Source: Ctena decussata
Taxonomy: Eukaryota > Mollusca > Bivalvia > Lucinida > Lucinidae
Direction of reading: 5' to 3'
Assembly: GCA_963989385.1 (NCBI GenBank)
Contig: OZ022506.1
Location: 21,825,903 to 21,889,902 of the forward strand
DNA: 64,000 nt
Of this stretch, positions 21,085-35,200 are shown one piece after another. Numbering within the stretch: the first letter of the stretch is position 1; each line of letters opens with the position of its first letter. A model generated the notes under the pieces. That model was not told the origin of the DNA, did no database searches, and worked only from the letters and a program-made list of their open reading frames with translations. The position numbers were made by a program, and so were the translations under genes.

Positions 21085-21560
21085 CTTACTTCCACATTTG
21101 AGGGAAGAAAATCAAGTGATGTCTCCCACTGTTTCAAGGTGTATGGGTGCACCATGTTTTCTGCCTTCCAAAAATGGAGACAACTTTTGTGACTTCCTGT
21201 TTGCTTCCGTGCATGGTGCAGCTCTTGTAAAATGGGGTCTACTCTTAAAGAAAAGAATCTGCTCCTATGGGCAAATTCATTTGAGCCGCGACACGACAAA
21301 ACCAACAATGTGGTTGTGCGCCCAGCGCAGACTCAGATCAGCCTGGGCATCCACTGTCTTCACTGTCCGCATGGAGGTAGATGAGACCCTTAGCTACCCT
21401 TTAAGCACTTAGGGAGGAGTCCGATCCAATTGGGGGGATGCCCAAGCTGATCTGAGTCTTGGCTGGGCGCACAACCACATTTCTTTAAGACTTGACCGCT
21501 ATTCTTATAAAAAATCGTGGCTATACTGAAATGGCAGTGGCTTCCCCTGAAAGACTATCC
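21085..21560. repeat. Dispersed family B copy split by a foldback MITE
   Basis: The left part (CTTTTGTGACTTCCTGTTTG ... GGGCAAATTCATT) and right part (TTTCTTTAAGACTTGACC ... GGCTTCCCCTGAAAG) form one family B repeat. A GAGCCGCGACACG foldback (21282-21479) interrupts its hairpin core. The foldback's right terminus is missing about 30 bp. CATTT occurs at both junctions. Confidence 0.75.
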
Positions 21561-22542
21561 ATTCAACTCGAGCCAGTGGTCATTTGATACGCAATTATGA
21601 GAGAAGCTTTGGTGAGTTTCATAAATTTTACATGAAACAACCGCTTGTTACCATTCTCTTTATCATAAGACCATTTTTTTGTGAATATTAGCTGAGGATA
21701 GTTGTCTGATATTTAATGGAGTTGTCACGGTTATGTGACTATATCAGAATTTATGGAATGACGTTTCATCAATTTGTAACAAGGCAGTCATATAAAGAAG
21801 TATCCATAGGTATAAACTGCTATCAACTTGCATAAGTCACACAATTTGGAGAAGTTTTTATTCAAATTTCACTTTCTGATACTCAAAATTAATCACCAGT
21901 TTCAGTCACAATCAATCAGTAAGTATAGGTCCACATGCACATAATATTCATATATAAAATATACAAAAATATATATAAGTATAAAATATACTTTCAATAT
22001 TAAGTCACAATATTTTGGTGCATCCTTTTGTGATATTTTGGTTTTAGACTTGTTAGTGTGGTTTGTTTAATTCAACACCTATTGCCACTGGCAATTTTCA
22101 TTTGGTCATCAGTTTGTCAATATATCGGCAAAATTCTTGAATTCCTGAGACAGTAACTATTAAACTAAAACTCTTGGGAATCTACAACATTCATCACTTA
22201 TGAAATACACATACTCTATTTTTTATATATTATCACAGATATCAGTTTTAAAAAACAATTTCAGGAGGACTTTTGGTCTGTACATTTTGATTTGGCAAGG
22301 TCATTATCATAATGACAAATACATGTACAGCGCAATTCCTTTATAATGCTATGTCTGGGATCCACAGGAATCATATAGCAAAGGGACAATTTCACAAAGG
22401 CAATACAGTGAAAAAAAAAATTTCTGGGGCCAAGATATAACTGTGTTATATCCTAATCCATGTTACAATAAGTAGTGTTATAAAGGTACTACCATGAACA
22501 AGTACTTTACGCCGATCAAGATCAACTATCTGATGTTGCTCA
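21561..22542. other. Presumed 3' UTR and downstream flank of the sulfatase gene
   Basis: AT-rich with no open frame of note. The first clear minus-strand AATAAA after the stop codon is at 21862-21857, so a 3' UTR of about 690 nt is possible. No other supported feature was seen. Confidence 0.35.
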
Positions 22543-23266
22543 TTACAATTTTATCCATGGTATCCATGTATTATTGTGGTTTTTGGGGTTGCCTGCAGGA
22601 TCTTCATCCTTGTTACCAGGAGCAATCATAGTTTTATTATAATCCTGCAGTCTAGCAAGCATCTGATTGACAATGATCATGTTGTCGTCTGCTATGTTGT
22701 AATATTCACAAGGATCTATTGCAATATTAAAGAGGCAGGGTTTAACTACTGGATTACAGTTTGTTGATGCATTAAATGGCTTTTTACCACAGTTTATTTT
22801 TACACTATTTGTATCACTTAAATGTAAATTTTTACTATTTTCATATGGAAAGCCATTTATTTTTTCTTGAGGCACATCATTTCCCGTGTTATACAGTTTT
22901 GTTTCTGGTTTTCCAAAAGCTGCTTGCCGGGGTGGGTACCAGCCACTCCACTGCATCCCAGCATCCCCTTTTAATAGTTTATAATCTCCAACCCTCAATG
23001 CAGCAGAAACTGGAGGTAATGGATCAATGTTATGCAAAATTTCAGTTCTCGGAGACTTTTGACTGGTTGACAAAGATTTCCAGACGTCATGTCCATCTAT
23101 ATTTCCCATCATGCTCGCATTTCCTCCAGCTGCAGTGAAGAGAGTAGGCAGCCAATCAGAGACATGCATCATGTGGTTGGATACATATTTTGACTTTTCC
23201 AGCAAAGGACTGAAAACAAACCCTGCGCCTCTCATTCCACCTTCCCATAAAGTTGCTTTTACACCT
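22543..23266 (-). CDS. ARSB: Sulfatase coding exon 8: C-terminal domain and stop
   Basis: 724 nt beginning [20 protein letters not shown] (K304 catalytic) after acceptor TGTTCTATTTTCAG. It covers [15 protein letters not shown], the [11 protein letters not shown] strand and the C-terminal [18 protein letters not shown] segment, and ends NTWIPWIKL then TAA. The length is as expected for ARSB C-termini. Confidence 0.96.
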
Positions 23267-26200
23267 CTGAAAATAGAACATGTACTTTTATGTTACATAC
23301 TGTCTGAAAGGGATCCATGACAACTCACCAACAGACAGCTGGCTGACGGGACACTTCACTGACAACTTTTTCTCACCGACAGTCAACTTACCAACAAACC
23401 ATTAGAAAACTCACCGACACCCGTCAACACTTTTGTTGTTCCTGGTAAATGAAGAAAATTAAATATTTTGTCACATTTTTTTTCTTTGAAACAATTTTAA
23501 TTCATATATCATGTTTGATCAAATATGATAGGTGAAGTTATGTGTCAACTCTTCAAGATAGTCGAGGAAGTGTTCCCCTTGAGTGTGTTCAGCAAAGTTA
23601 GAGACAATAGAGTAAATGGGCTTGTTTCTGGTGATGTTGCTTTTTCTTGGCTCAGAAATATCTTCTTCAACCAGTGCAGCACGGCAGATCATTTCACATC
23701 TTACCTGTTCACTTTTTAGAGATTTAATGAATTTTTATGTGTCTAGGATAAGCGACACCCATGACACTAGCAAACCTGTTATGTCAGCCTTCCACAAAAG
23801 TTACTTGTACATGGGTCATCAGCAAGAACATGTGCATAGACAGACCAAATGGAAGGTATTTACCATTGTTCCAGTGTAAACGGATCGCTTCATCAGCTTT
23901 ACTCATCACCTTGTACTATCTATGTAAGTCTTTGCAAAATACTCCAAAAACTCTCCAAACTCTTATAATGTCAAACTCCTGTTGAAACCTTCCTGTGTTG
24001 TTTGTGAGTTGTCATTGTCGATCAGTTGGCATGTCGGTGGATTATTTTTTGTCAGTGATATTTTTTGAGAGCCTTTCGGCGAGCTGTCTGTCAGCAGGTT
24101 GTCATGCTATTGCTTCAAAGAATGTTTTAAAACACAAATTTTATTTATAAGACCTGTTCACATAGCTCAGTGGGTTTAGTGCTGGCCTGCTGCTCTAGTG
24201 GCCTCTAGATCGACTCCAGGAGGTGGAAATATTTTCAATTGTAAGAGGAGTTTCAATGGCTACAGCCTTTCATTATCACCCTCCAACTGTCCTGATATGA
24301 CTGAAATACTGTTGAAAAGGATGTAAAATCACAAGTCATTCATCTATACCTGTTCACATACAGGGTAGCTTGCCTAACTACTACATAAGAATTATGCAAA
24401 AGAAGAGTATCGCCTGTCTGTCCATTGTCACAAAACAGCAGACCAAAAAGTTAGCACAGCCAACACTGCCCAAAAAGTAATACCCCACTGGGTACACAAC
24501 CTTGAATCTACCTTGAATCAACCTTGCAAGGTTGTGTGCCTGCTGGACCCATATCTCAGTACCACTAATCACAGACCAGACAAAAACTTAACCAAAACCT
24601 CTTTTCAGGATGGCATGAAAACAACACTTGCTTGTACATGCCAACTGTACATGCAACTGCTATAAACAATATGATCAATGAAGACTGTTTAGCTTATGCA
24701 CTTCTTTTGGAAGAGGCATTTGCCATATGTTAGTTTCCATTGCCTGAACACGCATTTTGAAAAGTTACTCTTTCGCTTAATTTGATTTTGATTTGTTTGT
24801 TGCTTTACGTCCAGGGTAAACAGCTATGGTCAGGTCGGGACAGTCAGATGACCTAACCACACTTTTCCTGGGCAGCCTTAGACCTCCTAAGGGGTTAACC
24901 AGTACTAAGTGCACATACTTTCCCCAGTAACTGACAACTGCCCTTCTTGAATCAGCGGAAGGAGAAAGGAAAGTATGTGGCCAGACTGGGTATAGAACCC
25001 AGGATCTCTGACTTATGAGTCAGGTGCCCTACCGACTGCGCTACACGGCCCCGCTTCTTTCCCTTTAAGTTTCGAAAATAATCACATCCATTTCCACTTT
25101 GCATAAAGAGGAGCTCTCAATTGTGAAAGACAGATTCTTCTGCTTAGAATTACCTCCCTATAAAAAGAGTTTCTGTTTACCTTAACGGGAAATTGTTGGC
25201 AGCATTGTAATCATATCCATTAGCTGGTCCCCCATTATCTGTTGTAAACACTATCACACAGTTATCAATCATTCCTGCATCTTGTAGAGCATTTTCTACA
25301 TAGCCCACAGAGTCATCCAATGCAGCTACCATACCTGTAAGTTTAGTGACAATTTAAAAGCCAAAAATCTGCCAACATATTGTTTCCTTACTAGTTCACA
25401 AAAAGATATATGCTTCCTTTAATACTTTTAACCTCATTTCAAAAATGATTCTATGTGCCATTGCAGGTACTTTTCATCATACATGCATCTCCAAACAAGG
25501 ACTTCGCAAGCGGCGCATAATACGCCCATTTAAATGTCATAAAGGAGTTACAGAATGAACAAGACTGTTTACAAAAGGACAGACAGGAAGACAAACGGGC
25601 AACCACTCTATAATTAATGGCTGCAATATTATTTAAATATTTAACACATCAAATACTTTTATTATACCAAAAATCAGCTAGTAATGCCAAACAAGGGAGA
25701 TAAACTAAATATACTAGATATACCATTCTTGGTTCTACTACATTCCCTTGACAATATAAGTTGTGTTAAAATATTTTAAATGGTCAAGGAGTTACAGTCA
25801 CAGGATATTTATGCAAGGGCAGATAATTCAGTAAGTAAGCTAGAGTTGTGGTTCTTGCTCAGGATAAATTGCCTCCTTATTATACACATTCCTACAAAAT
25901 TTCATTCTAAAATTTCAAAAGGTTAAGGAGATATGGAGGGAATGAGAAACGCCTGAAAATACTAATCAAAGGAAGGTTACTCCAAAATAAAGAAAGGAGG
26001 AGCAACCATTCTTATATGCAACACACCGTCTTGTAATCATGCATATTGCTATAAAGTTTCATAATGATATTCAAAAAGGTTACCAAGTTAAGGTATGCAC
26101 AAGATAAGTATACATAAACCAGAGGACCAATGGTCCTGTAGCTCACCTGACACCTTCTGTCAACAGACACAATGTGTCATTTTGCACATTTGTTACAAAT

Positions 26201-29200
26201 TTGAAACCAGTAGCTTAAAAGGTGTACATATTTTAATTTTAAAATCTCAGTGACCTTGAGCAAAGTTCAAAAACTGACCTTGACCTTTGATGACCTTGTC
26301 AGCATGTATTCATTTAGTTAACCATATTTTCCAATCATTATATCTAGGCTTAAAAAAGTTCCGTAACATCAACTGTTTAAGCATTTTCCCACATAAAAGC
26401 ATAACATACCAAAGTTGACCTTGCCATAAATTAGGTCAAGGTCAATGCGCCGTCATGATTTCAACAAACTATGATGGGCCCGAGTCCTCAATGCTACATA
26501 CCATGCCACGAGGTCATTGTGCCTTTGGTTCTGGAGAAGTAGATTTTTGAAGGAGTTTTACCATATATGGGCATGTCGTACACTTGAATGATTTATGAGA
26601 AATCCACTGCTTAAGCATTTTCCAATGCATCAAAATCAACCTTGCCATAAATTAGGTCACAGTCAATGCACAGTCCTGATTTGTACAAATTATGATGGGC
26701 CCAACTTCCAAATGCTATATACCAAGTTTCAAGGTCATAGGCCTTTTAGTTCTGGAGAAAATGATTTTTGAATAGGTTTTACCATATATGGACATGACGG
26801 CCATCTTGGTCATGTGACCCAGATCCTGGGAACCTACTTTCGTTCCCCCATCCCACTAAGACTCCATATGAAATTTGGCTTCAATCGGGGAAGTGGTTTC
26901 AGAGAAGATGTTTGAAAATCTTGACAACAGATGGACGGGCTGACAGAATGACCTTGACCTTTAGTGACAATATCTTCATCTGGTCATTTAGTTAACCATA
27001 TATTCCAAATATTGTACCTTAGACTTGAATAGTTTCTGAAAAATCCACTGTTTAAGCATTTTCCCATATAAAAGCCTAACATACCAAAGTTGACAGTGTC
27101 ATAAATTAGGTCAAGGTCAACACACTGTCATCATTTGTAATTACTATGATGGGCCAGAGTGCCAAATGCTACATACCAAGTTTCAAGGTCAAACGCCTTC
27201 TGGTTCTGAAGAAGAAGATTTTTGAAAGGTTTTTACCATATATGGGTGTGGTGGCCATCTTGGTCATGTGACCCAGACCCTGGTAACAAACTTTCGTTCC
27301 CCCATCCCACTGAGACTCCATATGAAATATGGCTTCAATCAGCCCAGTGGTTTCTGAGAAGAAGATGTTTGAAAATCTTGACGACGGATGGGCTGACAGA
27401 ATGACCTTGACCTTGAGTGACATAATATCTTCAGCTGTTCATTTAGTTGACCATATATACCATATATCGTACCTCAGACTTACATAGTTTCTAAGAAATC
27501 CACTGTTTAGGCGTTTTCCCATATAAAAGCCTAACATACCAAAGTTGACCGTGTCATAAATTAGGTCAAGGTCAACGCAAGGTCATCATTTGTATAAACT
27601 ATGATGGGCCTAAATGCCGGATGCTACATACCAAGTTTCAAGGTCATAGGCCTTTTGGTTCTGGAGAAGAAGATTTTTGAAGGGTTTTTACCATATATGG
27701 GCATGGCGGCCATCTTGGTTCCCCCACCCTAGGTAGGCTCCGTATGAAATTTGACTTCAATTGGCCTAGTGGTTTCAGAGGAGAAGATGTTTGAAAATAT
27801 TGATGACAGATGGGCTGACAGAATGACCTTGACCTTAAGTCACATAATATCTTCAGATGTTCATTTTGTTGACCATATATACCAAATATTGTACATTAGA
27901 CTTAAATAGTTTCTGAGAAATCCGCTGTTTAAGCATTTTCCCATAAAAAAGCCTAAGGTACCAAAGTTGAACGTGTCATAAATCAGGTCAAGGTCACCAC
28001 AAGTTCATCATTTGTATAAACTATGATGGGCCCGAATGCCGGATGCTACATACCAAGTTTCAAGGTCATATGCCTTTTGGTTCTGGAGAAGAAGATTTTT
28101 GAAGGGTTTTTATTATATATGGGCGTGGCGGCCATCTTGGTCATGTGACCCGGATACCCTCAACAATCTTTTGTTCCCCCACCCTAGGTAGGCTCCATGA
28201 AATTTGACTTCAATCGGCCCAGTGGTTTCATAGGAGAAGATGTTTGAAAATCTTGACGACGGAAGGGCTGACAGAATGACCTTGACCTTTAGTGACATAA
28301 TATCTTCATCTGGTCATTTAGTTGACCATATATACCAAATATTGAACCTTAGACTTAAATAGTTTCTGAGAAATCCACTGTTTAAGCATTTTCCCATATT
28401 AAAGCCTAACGTACCAAAGTTGACTGTGTCATAAATTAGGGTCAAGGTCACCACAAGGTCATCAATTGTATAAACTATGATAGTCCCGCCTGCCCGATGC
28501 TACATACCAAGTTTCAGGGTCATAGGCCTTTTGGTTCTGGAGAAGAAGATTTTTGAAGGGTTTTTACCATATATGGGCGTGGCGGCCATCTTTGTAATGT
28601 GACCCAGACCCGAGGTATAAACTTTCGTTCCCCCACCCCACTATGACTCCATATGAAATATGGCTTCAATTGGCCCAGTGGTTTCAGAGAAGAAGATGTT
28701 TGAAAATCTTGACGACGGATGGACTGACGGAATGACCTTGACCTTTAGTAACATAATATCTTCATCTGGTCATTTAGTTGACCATATATACCAAATATAG
28801 TACCTTAGACTTAAATAGTTTCTGAGAAATCCACTGTTTAAGCATTTTCCCATATAAAAGCCTAACATACCAAAGTTGACCGTGTCATAAATTAGGTCAA
28901 GGTCACCACAAGGTCATCAATTGTATAAACTATGATGGGCCCGCATGCCCGATGCTACATACTAAGTTTCAAGGTCATAGGCCTTTTGGTTCTGGAGAAG
29001 AAGATTTTTGAAGGGTTTTTACCATATATGGGTGTGGCGCCATCTTGATCATGTGACCCAGATACCCTTGGTCATGTGACCCAGATACCCGGAACAAACT
29101 TTCGTTCTCCCGACCTAGGTAGGCTCCATATGAAATATGGCTTCAATCGGCCCAGTGGTTTCAGAGGAGAAGATGTTTGAAAATGTTGACGACGGACGGA

Positions 29201-32200
29201 CGGACGGACGACGGACGGACGGACAACGGATGCCTGGCTATACTATAAGCTCACCTATGAGCCTAAAGGCTCAGGTGAGCTAAAAAATACCCTAAAAGAA
29301 CTAATGAAAGGGATGTAACTCTAAAAAGAAGAAAGGGAGTGCAGCCATTGTTGTACGCGACACATAGTTGGGACTTCATACACATTACTATGAAGTTTCA
29401 TGAAGATATCCCAAACAGTTATCTAGTTATGTCGAACACAAGACTTGCAGGGAAAAAATTAATCAAAGGGGCATAACTTGAAAACTAAGGAAGGGGGAGC
29501 AACCATTCTTGTACGTGACATGTTCCCCAAACCTAATACATATTCCTACCAAATTTCATTAAGATATCCCTAATGGTTACTGAGTTATGGCGCGCACAAG
29601 AATGTTTACGGACGGACGGACAGACAGATGGACAGCACCACGACATAATACGTCTGTTTTTCAAAATGGGTGTATAAAAAGACAGGTGGGTGGGACAAAG
29701 TATTTATATCAAAACAAATGCCTGTCTTAAGCTTTGCCAAAAGCACTGCACTATTTAGTATTTTGACCTGGTTTACATGAGTTTAGGTCTCCATACAAAA
29801 TGCACCATTGTTCCCTCAGTCTTTGAACTACTTCTCCTCTCTTAAGATATATAGGTATATCTCCATGTTTTTTTACCATTTTTCACAAAGAGAAACAACT
29901 TTTGTGACTTCCTGTTTGTTCCCTGAACTAAGAGGCCCTTCCAACTTTGATAATTAACTTGTAGAGGGAAGAAGTTGCTCCAATTAGTCTTGGGGAGCCA
30001 ACTTTCCCTTTAAGAATTGACCACTATTGCAAGCGGTGTAAAACAGAACCCAGAAGAGTTATTTCCCCTGAAAGTGTACTCATCCACCTTGAAAGAAGGA
30101 ACTTCCTGCTCTTTGGAGCCATTTATTGCCTTTAATTTTTCCAAGGGGAACAACTTCCGTGACTACCTGTTTGCTTCCCTGGAGGATGTATTCCTTCCAA
30201 ATTGGGGTCAACTCTTAAAGGAAATTTTTACCATAAAGAGGAGCAAATTCTTTACTTTAAGAGTTGACACCTATTAAGAAGGGAGGCAAAAATGAAAATT
30301 TTGGATTCCCTTGAAAGTGTACCCATTTTATATTAAGAGAAGCTGCCTTTAAGTCAGGAAACATTTCCATGCAGGAGTGATCTCCCTTGGAAGTGTACTT
30401 ATTCATAAATAAAATTCTAGGAGCCCTGGTAGCTCAGTAGGTTAAGCCCTGGCCTGCTGATCTGGCAATCCCAGGTTTGAGCCCCACTACAGGCGAGAAT
30501 CTTTTCACTCGTAAATGGGGTTGCATTGAGGGTCTCATGGAAGATAAGCTTTGTCATTTGCTAAATGTTGTCACCCTCTTTAAATAAAGACTTTACTTAC
30601 TTATTGCACATAGTCTTGCAATATCACTCACCCATCATCCTCATATGACTGAAATACTTTTCAAAAGGAAGTTAAACTTCAAGTCATCCATCCATCTATA
30701 AATTCTGAAGTAAAAGAAACTAGTAAGCCTTACCAGCAAAAAGTTTTCTCCTGTAATCTTTTATATGAGGAAACCTTCTGACATAGGACTGTGGTGCTTG
30801 AAGAGGATCATCGTAGTTACCACGGTGAACTGCCTGATGAGCAAAGTATAGAAGTAGTGGCTGTGGAGAAAGAAACAAAAGCCAACTTATACTAGAATTG
30901 TTTTTCTACGAAAAAACAGATGTCTCCCCCCTTTCTGATGTCAAAAGGATCAGTCATTAAATACAATTTCAAACGGAAACTTTAAATACAATTTCTAATG
31001 CAAATACTGGTCATTTTTCAGGCAAACAATGAGCTCGTATCCAGTAAAGATATTTTGTGATAGACTAATAGACAGACGCCAAGGGAAAAACAATATGTTT
31101 CCCTACCCTGAAGGCGGGATTCATAATAAGTAAAAAGTATAAATGCAAGAGTTATAGTTGTTATGCTCTGCATGTCATGTAATGTTGACTGATATTCATA
31201 TTTAGTTTTTGTCAAAAAATATAAATGCAAGAGTTACAGTGCTCTGCACGTCGTCTATTTATATGTTGACTGATATTTGTATGAAGTTTCATGAATATAG
31301 CTTAAAAGGTTTTCAATTTATAGAGCTTAGACGATTGAGACACAATTTTGTGAATGACAAAGTTCCAAGGGAAATAACTCAAATAGTATATATGCTGTGC
31401 TCTGCAGGTTGTCTAGTGTTGACTGAGATTTGTATGAAGTTTCATGAATATAGCTTAAAAGGTTTTCAAGTAATAAAGCGATTGAGACATGATTTTGTGA
31501 CTGACAAAGGTCCAAGGAAAATAACTCAAGAAGTATAAATGCAAGAGTTATGGTTCTTGCACTATGCAATTCTTCTAATGTTGATTGATATTTGTATGAA
31601 GTTTTGTGAATATAGCTTGAATGGTTTTCAAGTTATAGAGCAGACACGACTGAGACACAATTTTGTGACTGACAAAGTTCTAAGGGAAATAACTCAAATA
31701 GTATAAATGCTAAAGTTATGGTTCTTGCATTCTGCACGTCTTCTGATGTTGATTGATATTTGTATGAACTTTCATGAATATAGCTTGAATGGTTTTAAAG
31801 TTATAGACGGACTCGACTGAGACGCAATTTTGTGATGGACAAAGTTCCAAGGGAAATAACTCAAAAAGAATAAACGCCAGAGTGCATTCTGCACATCGTC
31901 TGATGTTGATTGATATTTGTATGAACTTTCATGAATATAGCTTGAATGGTTTTAAAGTTATAGACGGACTCGACTGAGACGCAATTTTGTGATGGACAAA
32001 GTTCCAAGGGAAATAACTCAAAAAGTATAAATGCCAGAGTTACCATTTGTGCACTCTGCACATCGCCTCATGTTGATTGATATTTGTATGAAGTTTCGTG
32101 AATAAAGCTTGAGCAGTTTTCAAGTTATAGAGCGGACACAATTGAAACACAAAGTAACTCAAATAATAACTCAAAATAACTCAAAAAGTATAAATGCCAG

Positions 32201-35200
32201 AGTTACCATTCTTGCACTCTGCACGTCGTCTCATGTTGATTGATATTTATATTAAGTTTCGCGAATATAGCTTGAGCGGTTTTCAAGTTATAGAACGGAC
32301 ACGATTTTGTGATGGACTAAGTTCCAAGGGAAATAACTCAAAAAGTATAAATGCCAGAGTTACCATTCTTGCACTCTACACGTCGTCTCATGTTGATTGA
32401 TATTTATATGAAGTTTCGCGAATATAGCTTGAGCGGTTTTCAAGTTATAGAACGGACACGATTTGTGACAGAAGGACGGACGGACAGACGGACGGACGGA
32501 CAGACGCCCGGGGAAAAACAATATGTCTCCCGACCCTAAAGGGGGGAGACATAATTATTGCAAAATCTTAAGTATTGGGACAGACAAGCATGACCAGTTT
32601 GATCAGGATCTGGTCTACATGCCAAGGTCTATTCAAATGTTTAAGTTTCAAAGAGATGCAAAATTGTCGATCTTATGTTGTGAAAGTGTGTCAATTTAGT
32701 CTATGCAAGTTTGGAAGCCATGCAAAACTGCAAGTCTTATGGTATGAAGGGTGTGTTAAATGCTGGCTTGGTAAGCTATTGGTCTGAATCCCACTTGAGT
32801 TAGAATTCTTTTTAACAAGAAACAGAATTTCACTGCACATAGCCTTTCATTATCACCCTGGCATCCACTTGATTTGACTGAAATACTGTTAAAAGAGCTA
32901 CAAAACTGCAAGTGGTCCAACTTTAAAGTGCTAAAACTATAAAACTGTTGAATTCACAGTGTAGATCCAGATGTGGCATCTCATTATGAACAATTACCCT
33001 CCAGTCTTTGACATCTCAATATGGCATCGCTTGGATGAAACTTTTTTTGAAATTTTGCCGACATAAATTTTGTAGTCTGCTTTTTCAGTGCTTTAAGGGT
33101 TAAACGGTGTAAAATAATCATTACCACTTCACCTGTGAGGCATTGTGCTGTTGTATCAACTTTATAGCCTCCCTTGTGAAGAGCTCTGTTGAATACAGTT
33201 CCGTTTCGTTGCGTATTATCTCCCCATTTCTCCTCCAGTCCAAGCCCCAATCATTCTAAAACAAGAAACATAATTTGTACTTTAAGTAAAAGAATACACT
33301 TATAATAAATTAGCAGCACCTGCTTTCTTTTTCTCATTTATTTGTTATCTATCATAGAATTACCGAGTATTTGCATTTCGCAGAAATTACAATCGTAGAC
33401 TATTGTCGTATACTTTTTGCAGTGAAAACCACAAAAATCTACACCCCCAGAAAACCTGCTTTACAGTGAATTACCTGAACTGCTACAATCATTATGTTTT
33501 GTGACCTGTATCAAAATCAACATACTCATCCATGACTGCAGTATGTAAACATCTTAGACTTAATCTGGCTACATGATTTCATGGACACAGGTGTAAGGGT
33601 ATATGTCCAAGGGAGATCACTGATCTGCATGTATTTATCTCCCTTCTGAACAAGTGGCTAAGAATTTTCCCTCTGACAGCAAATTCCATTCTCTAAGAGC
33701 AAGCACCAATGGATTTTCCTATCAACAAAGCATATAAGTATCATTCATAAATATAAGGAGCGCATAGAAAAATCTGTAAAACGTGTCAATGTTCGGCATC
33801 ACCAGGCTTGAATAACAGTGATCTCAAGGGATGGATTTGCTAAGTTTTAACATTAGCTGACTTTTGAAAGAGGCCCACACTATCAATGACCCATATCCCT
33901 TTGTTTAGGTCAACGTCCGATGAGCATATACTAACATCATTTTTCCATCTGCTTGACGTCATCGTTTGAAAAATCAACATCACTAATGACCCAGGTATGT
34001 GACTTCCATTACATCGAATGCAATGACTACAGGTGATTTTTATCTGGCCCTCGGTGATAACAATTGGATGAGATAAGAACTGTCAGTACAGGTGAAACAG
34101 GCTGATATCCTTATCTGGTGAGCAGGAATGGATCTTCCTACCAGGGAAACAAATACAATTCTGCTGAAAGTTGTCTCCCTTGTAAAAAATGGTAATCAAA
34201 CAATAGTGGTGTATCCACACATCTGAACCATTTTTGACCAGTGGGCTTGTCCATCCTTCAATATTATTTAGAGGATGCCATTTCTAGTTTTAGTGATTTC
34301 TGGTGAATAGTATTTTGCCTAGTAATTCTTGTATTTAAAGCAAACAGTGCTGACCCTGACTGGAACTGGGTCTGCACTGTGCGCATATGTCTCTAAAACA
34401 GGTTTATGGACTTAAAACGGTTAATATGGGTCTTTGGCAATTTATCAATAAAGGCAAATAGACACTCATTCAGGGGCAGCAACTTTGCCATTTTCATTTT
34501 TGGCCACTTTCCCAAATTGTAGTTGGCCCTTAAAGGAAGGAATTAGCTCCCCAAGAAGCAACCAAGTCACAAAATGGTATCCCTTTGTAAAAATGGCAGA
34601 AAAACATGGCAGTGTACCCATACAGCTTAAAAAATACAAAGAGTCATTATTTTTATTGAAATGCTGAAGCAAACACTTCTACCTGTATTTGGAAACCACC
34701 AAAAGTTGAGAAATATTTTTGATGAACATCATTAAATATGCTTTCCTAATCCAAGACTTTCAAAGTTTCAAGTATTTCTGAAAACTTACTTCATTAGCCT
34801 CATAAGTATGATCAAAAAATCCTTCAGCCCCTTGGAAGTAACCATAATGCGAATCAAATCCTCTCTGTGTTGGTGTATACTCCTCTGCAAACATACCAAG
34901 ATGCCACTGGAAACATACAAAACTTTGGTAAAACAATTTTGTTGGAAAATTTACCTTTTTCAGCCTTGGTAACCCATGTTTGATCCATTAGGTTACCGGT
35001 AAACTTCATTTATCGCCCCTGGGACAATCAACTTGCAAAACGTCGTATTCTTTGACCAAGAGGAATTTAGCCAATCGAAATGTTGATAACATTGCAATAT
35101 TGGCTTGTGTAGAAGATTAGTTTGCCTTTTTCCATTGCTAAAAATAGCTCAGGAAAACCCCATAAGCATTTTTGTCAACAAGTATGCCATGCAGTGATTT

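Noticed and set aside
22776..23138. Plus-strand 120-codon frame
   Set aside because: Antisense shadow of sulfatase exon 8.
24975..25056. Possible tRNA-Met gene (CAT anticodon arm) on the minus strand
   Set aside because: The head continues into a SINE body and tail, the acceptor stem pairs poorly and the B box is altered.
32984..33250. 88-codon minus-strand frame overlapping sulfatase exon 5
   Set aside because: It is the wrong frame of a real exon read into the intron.
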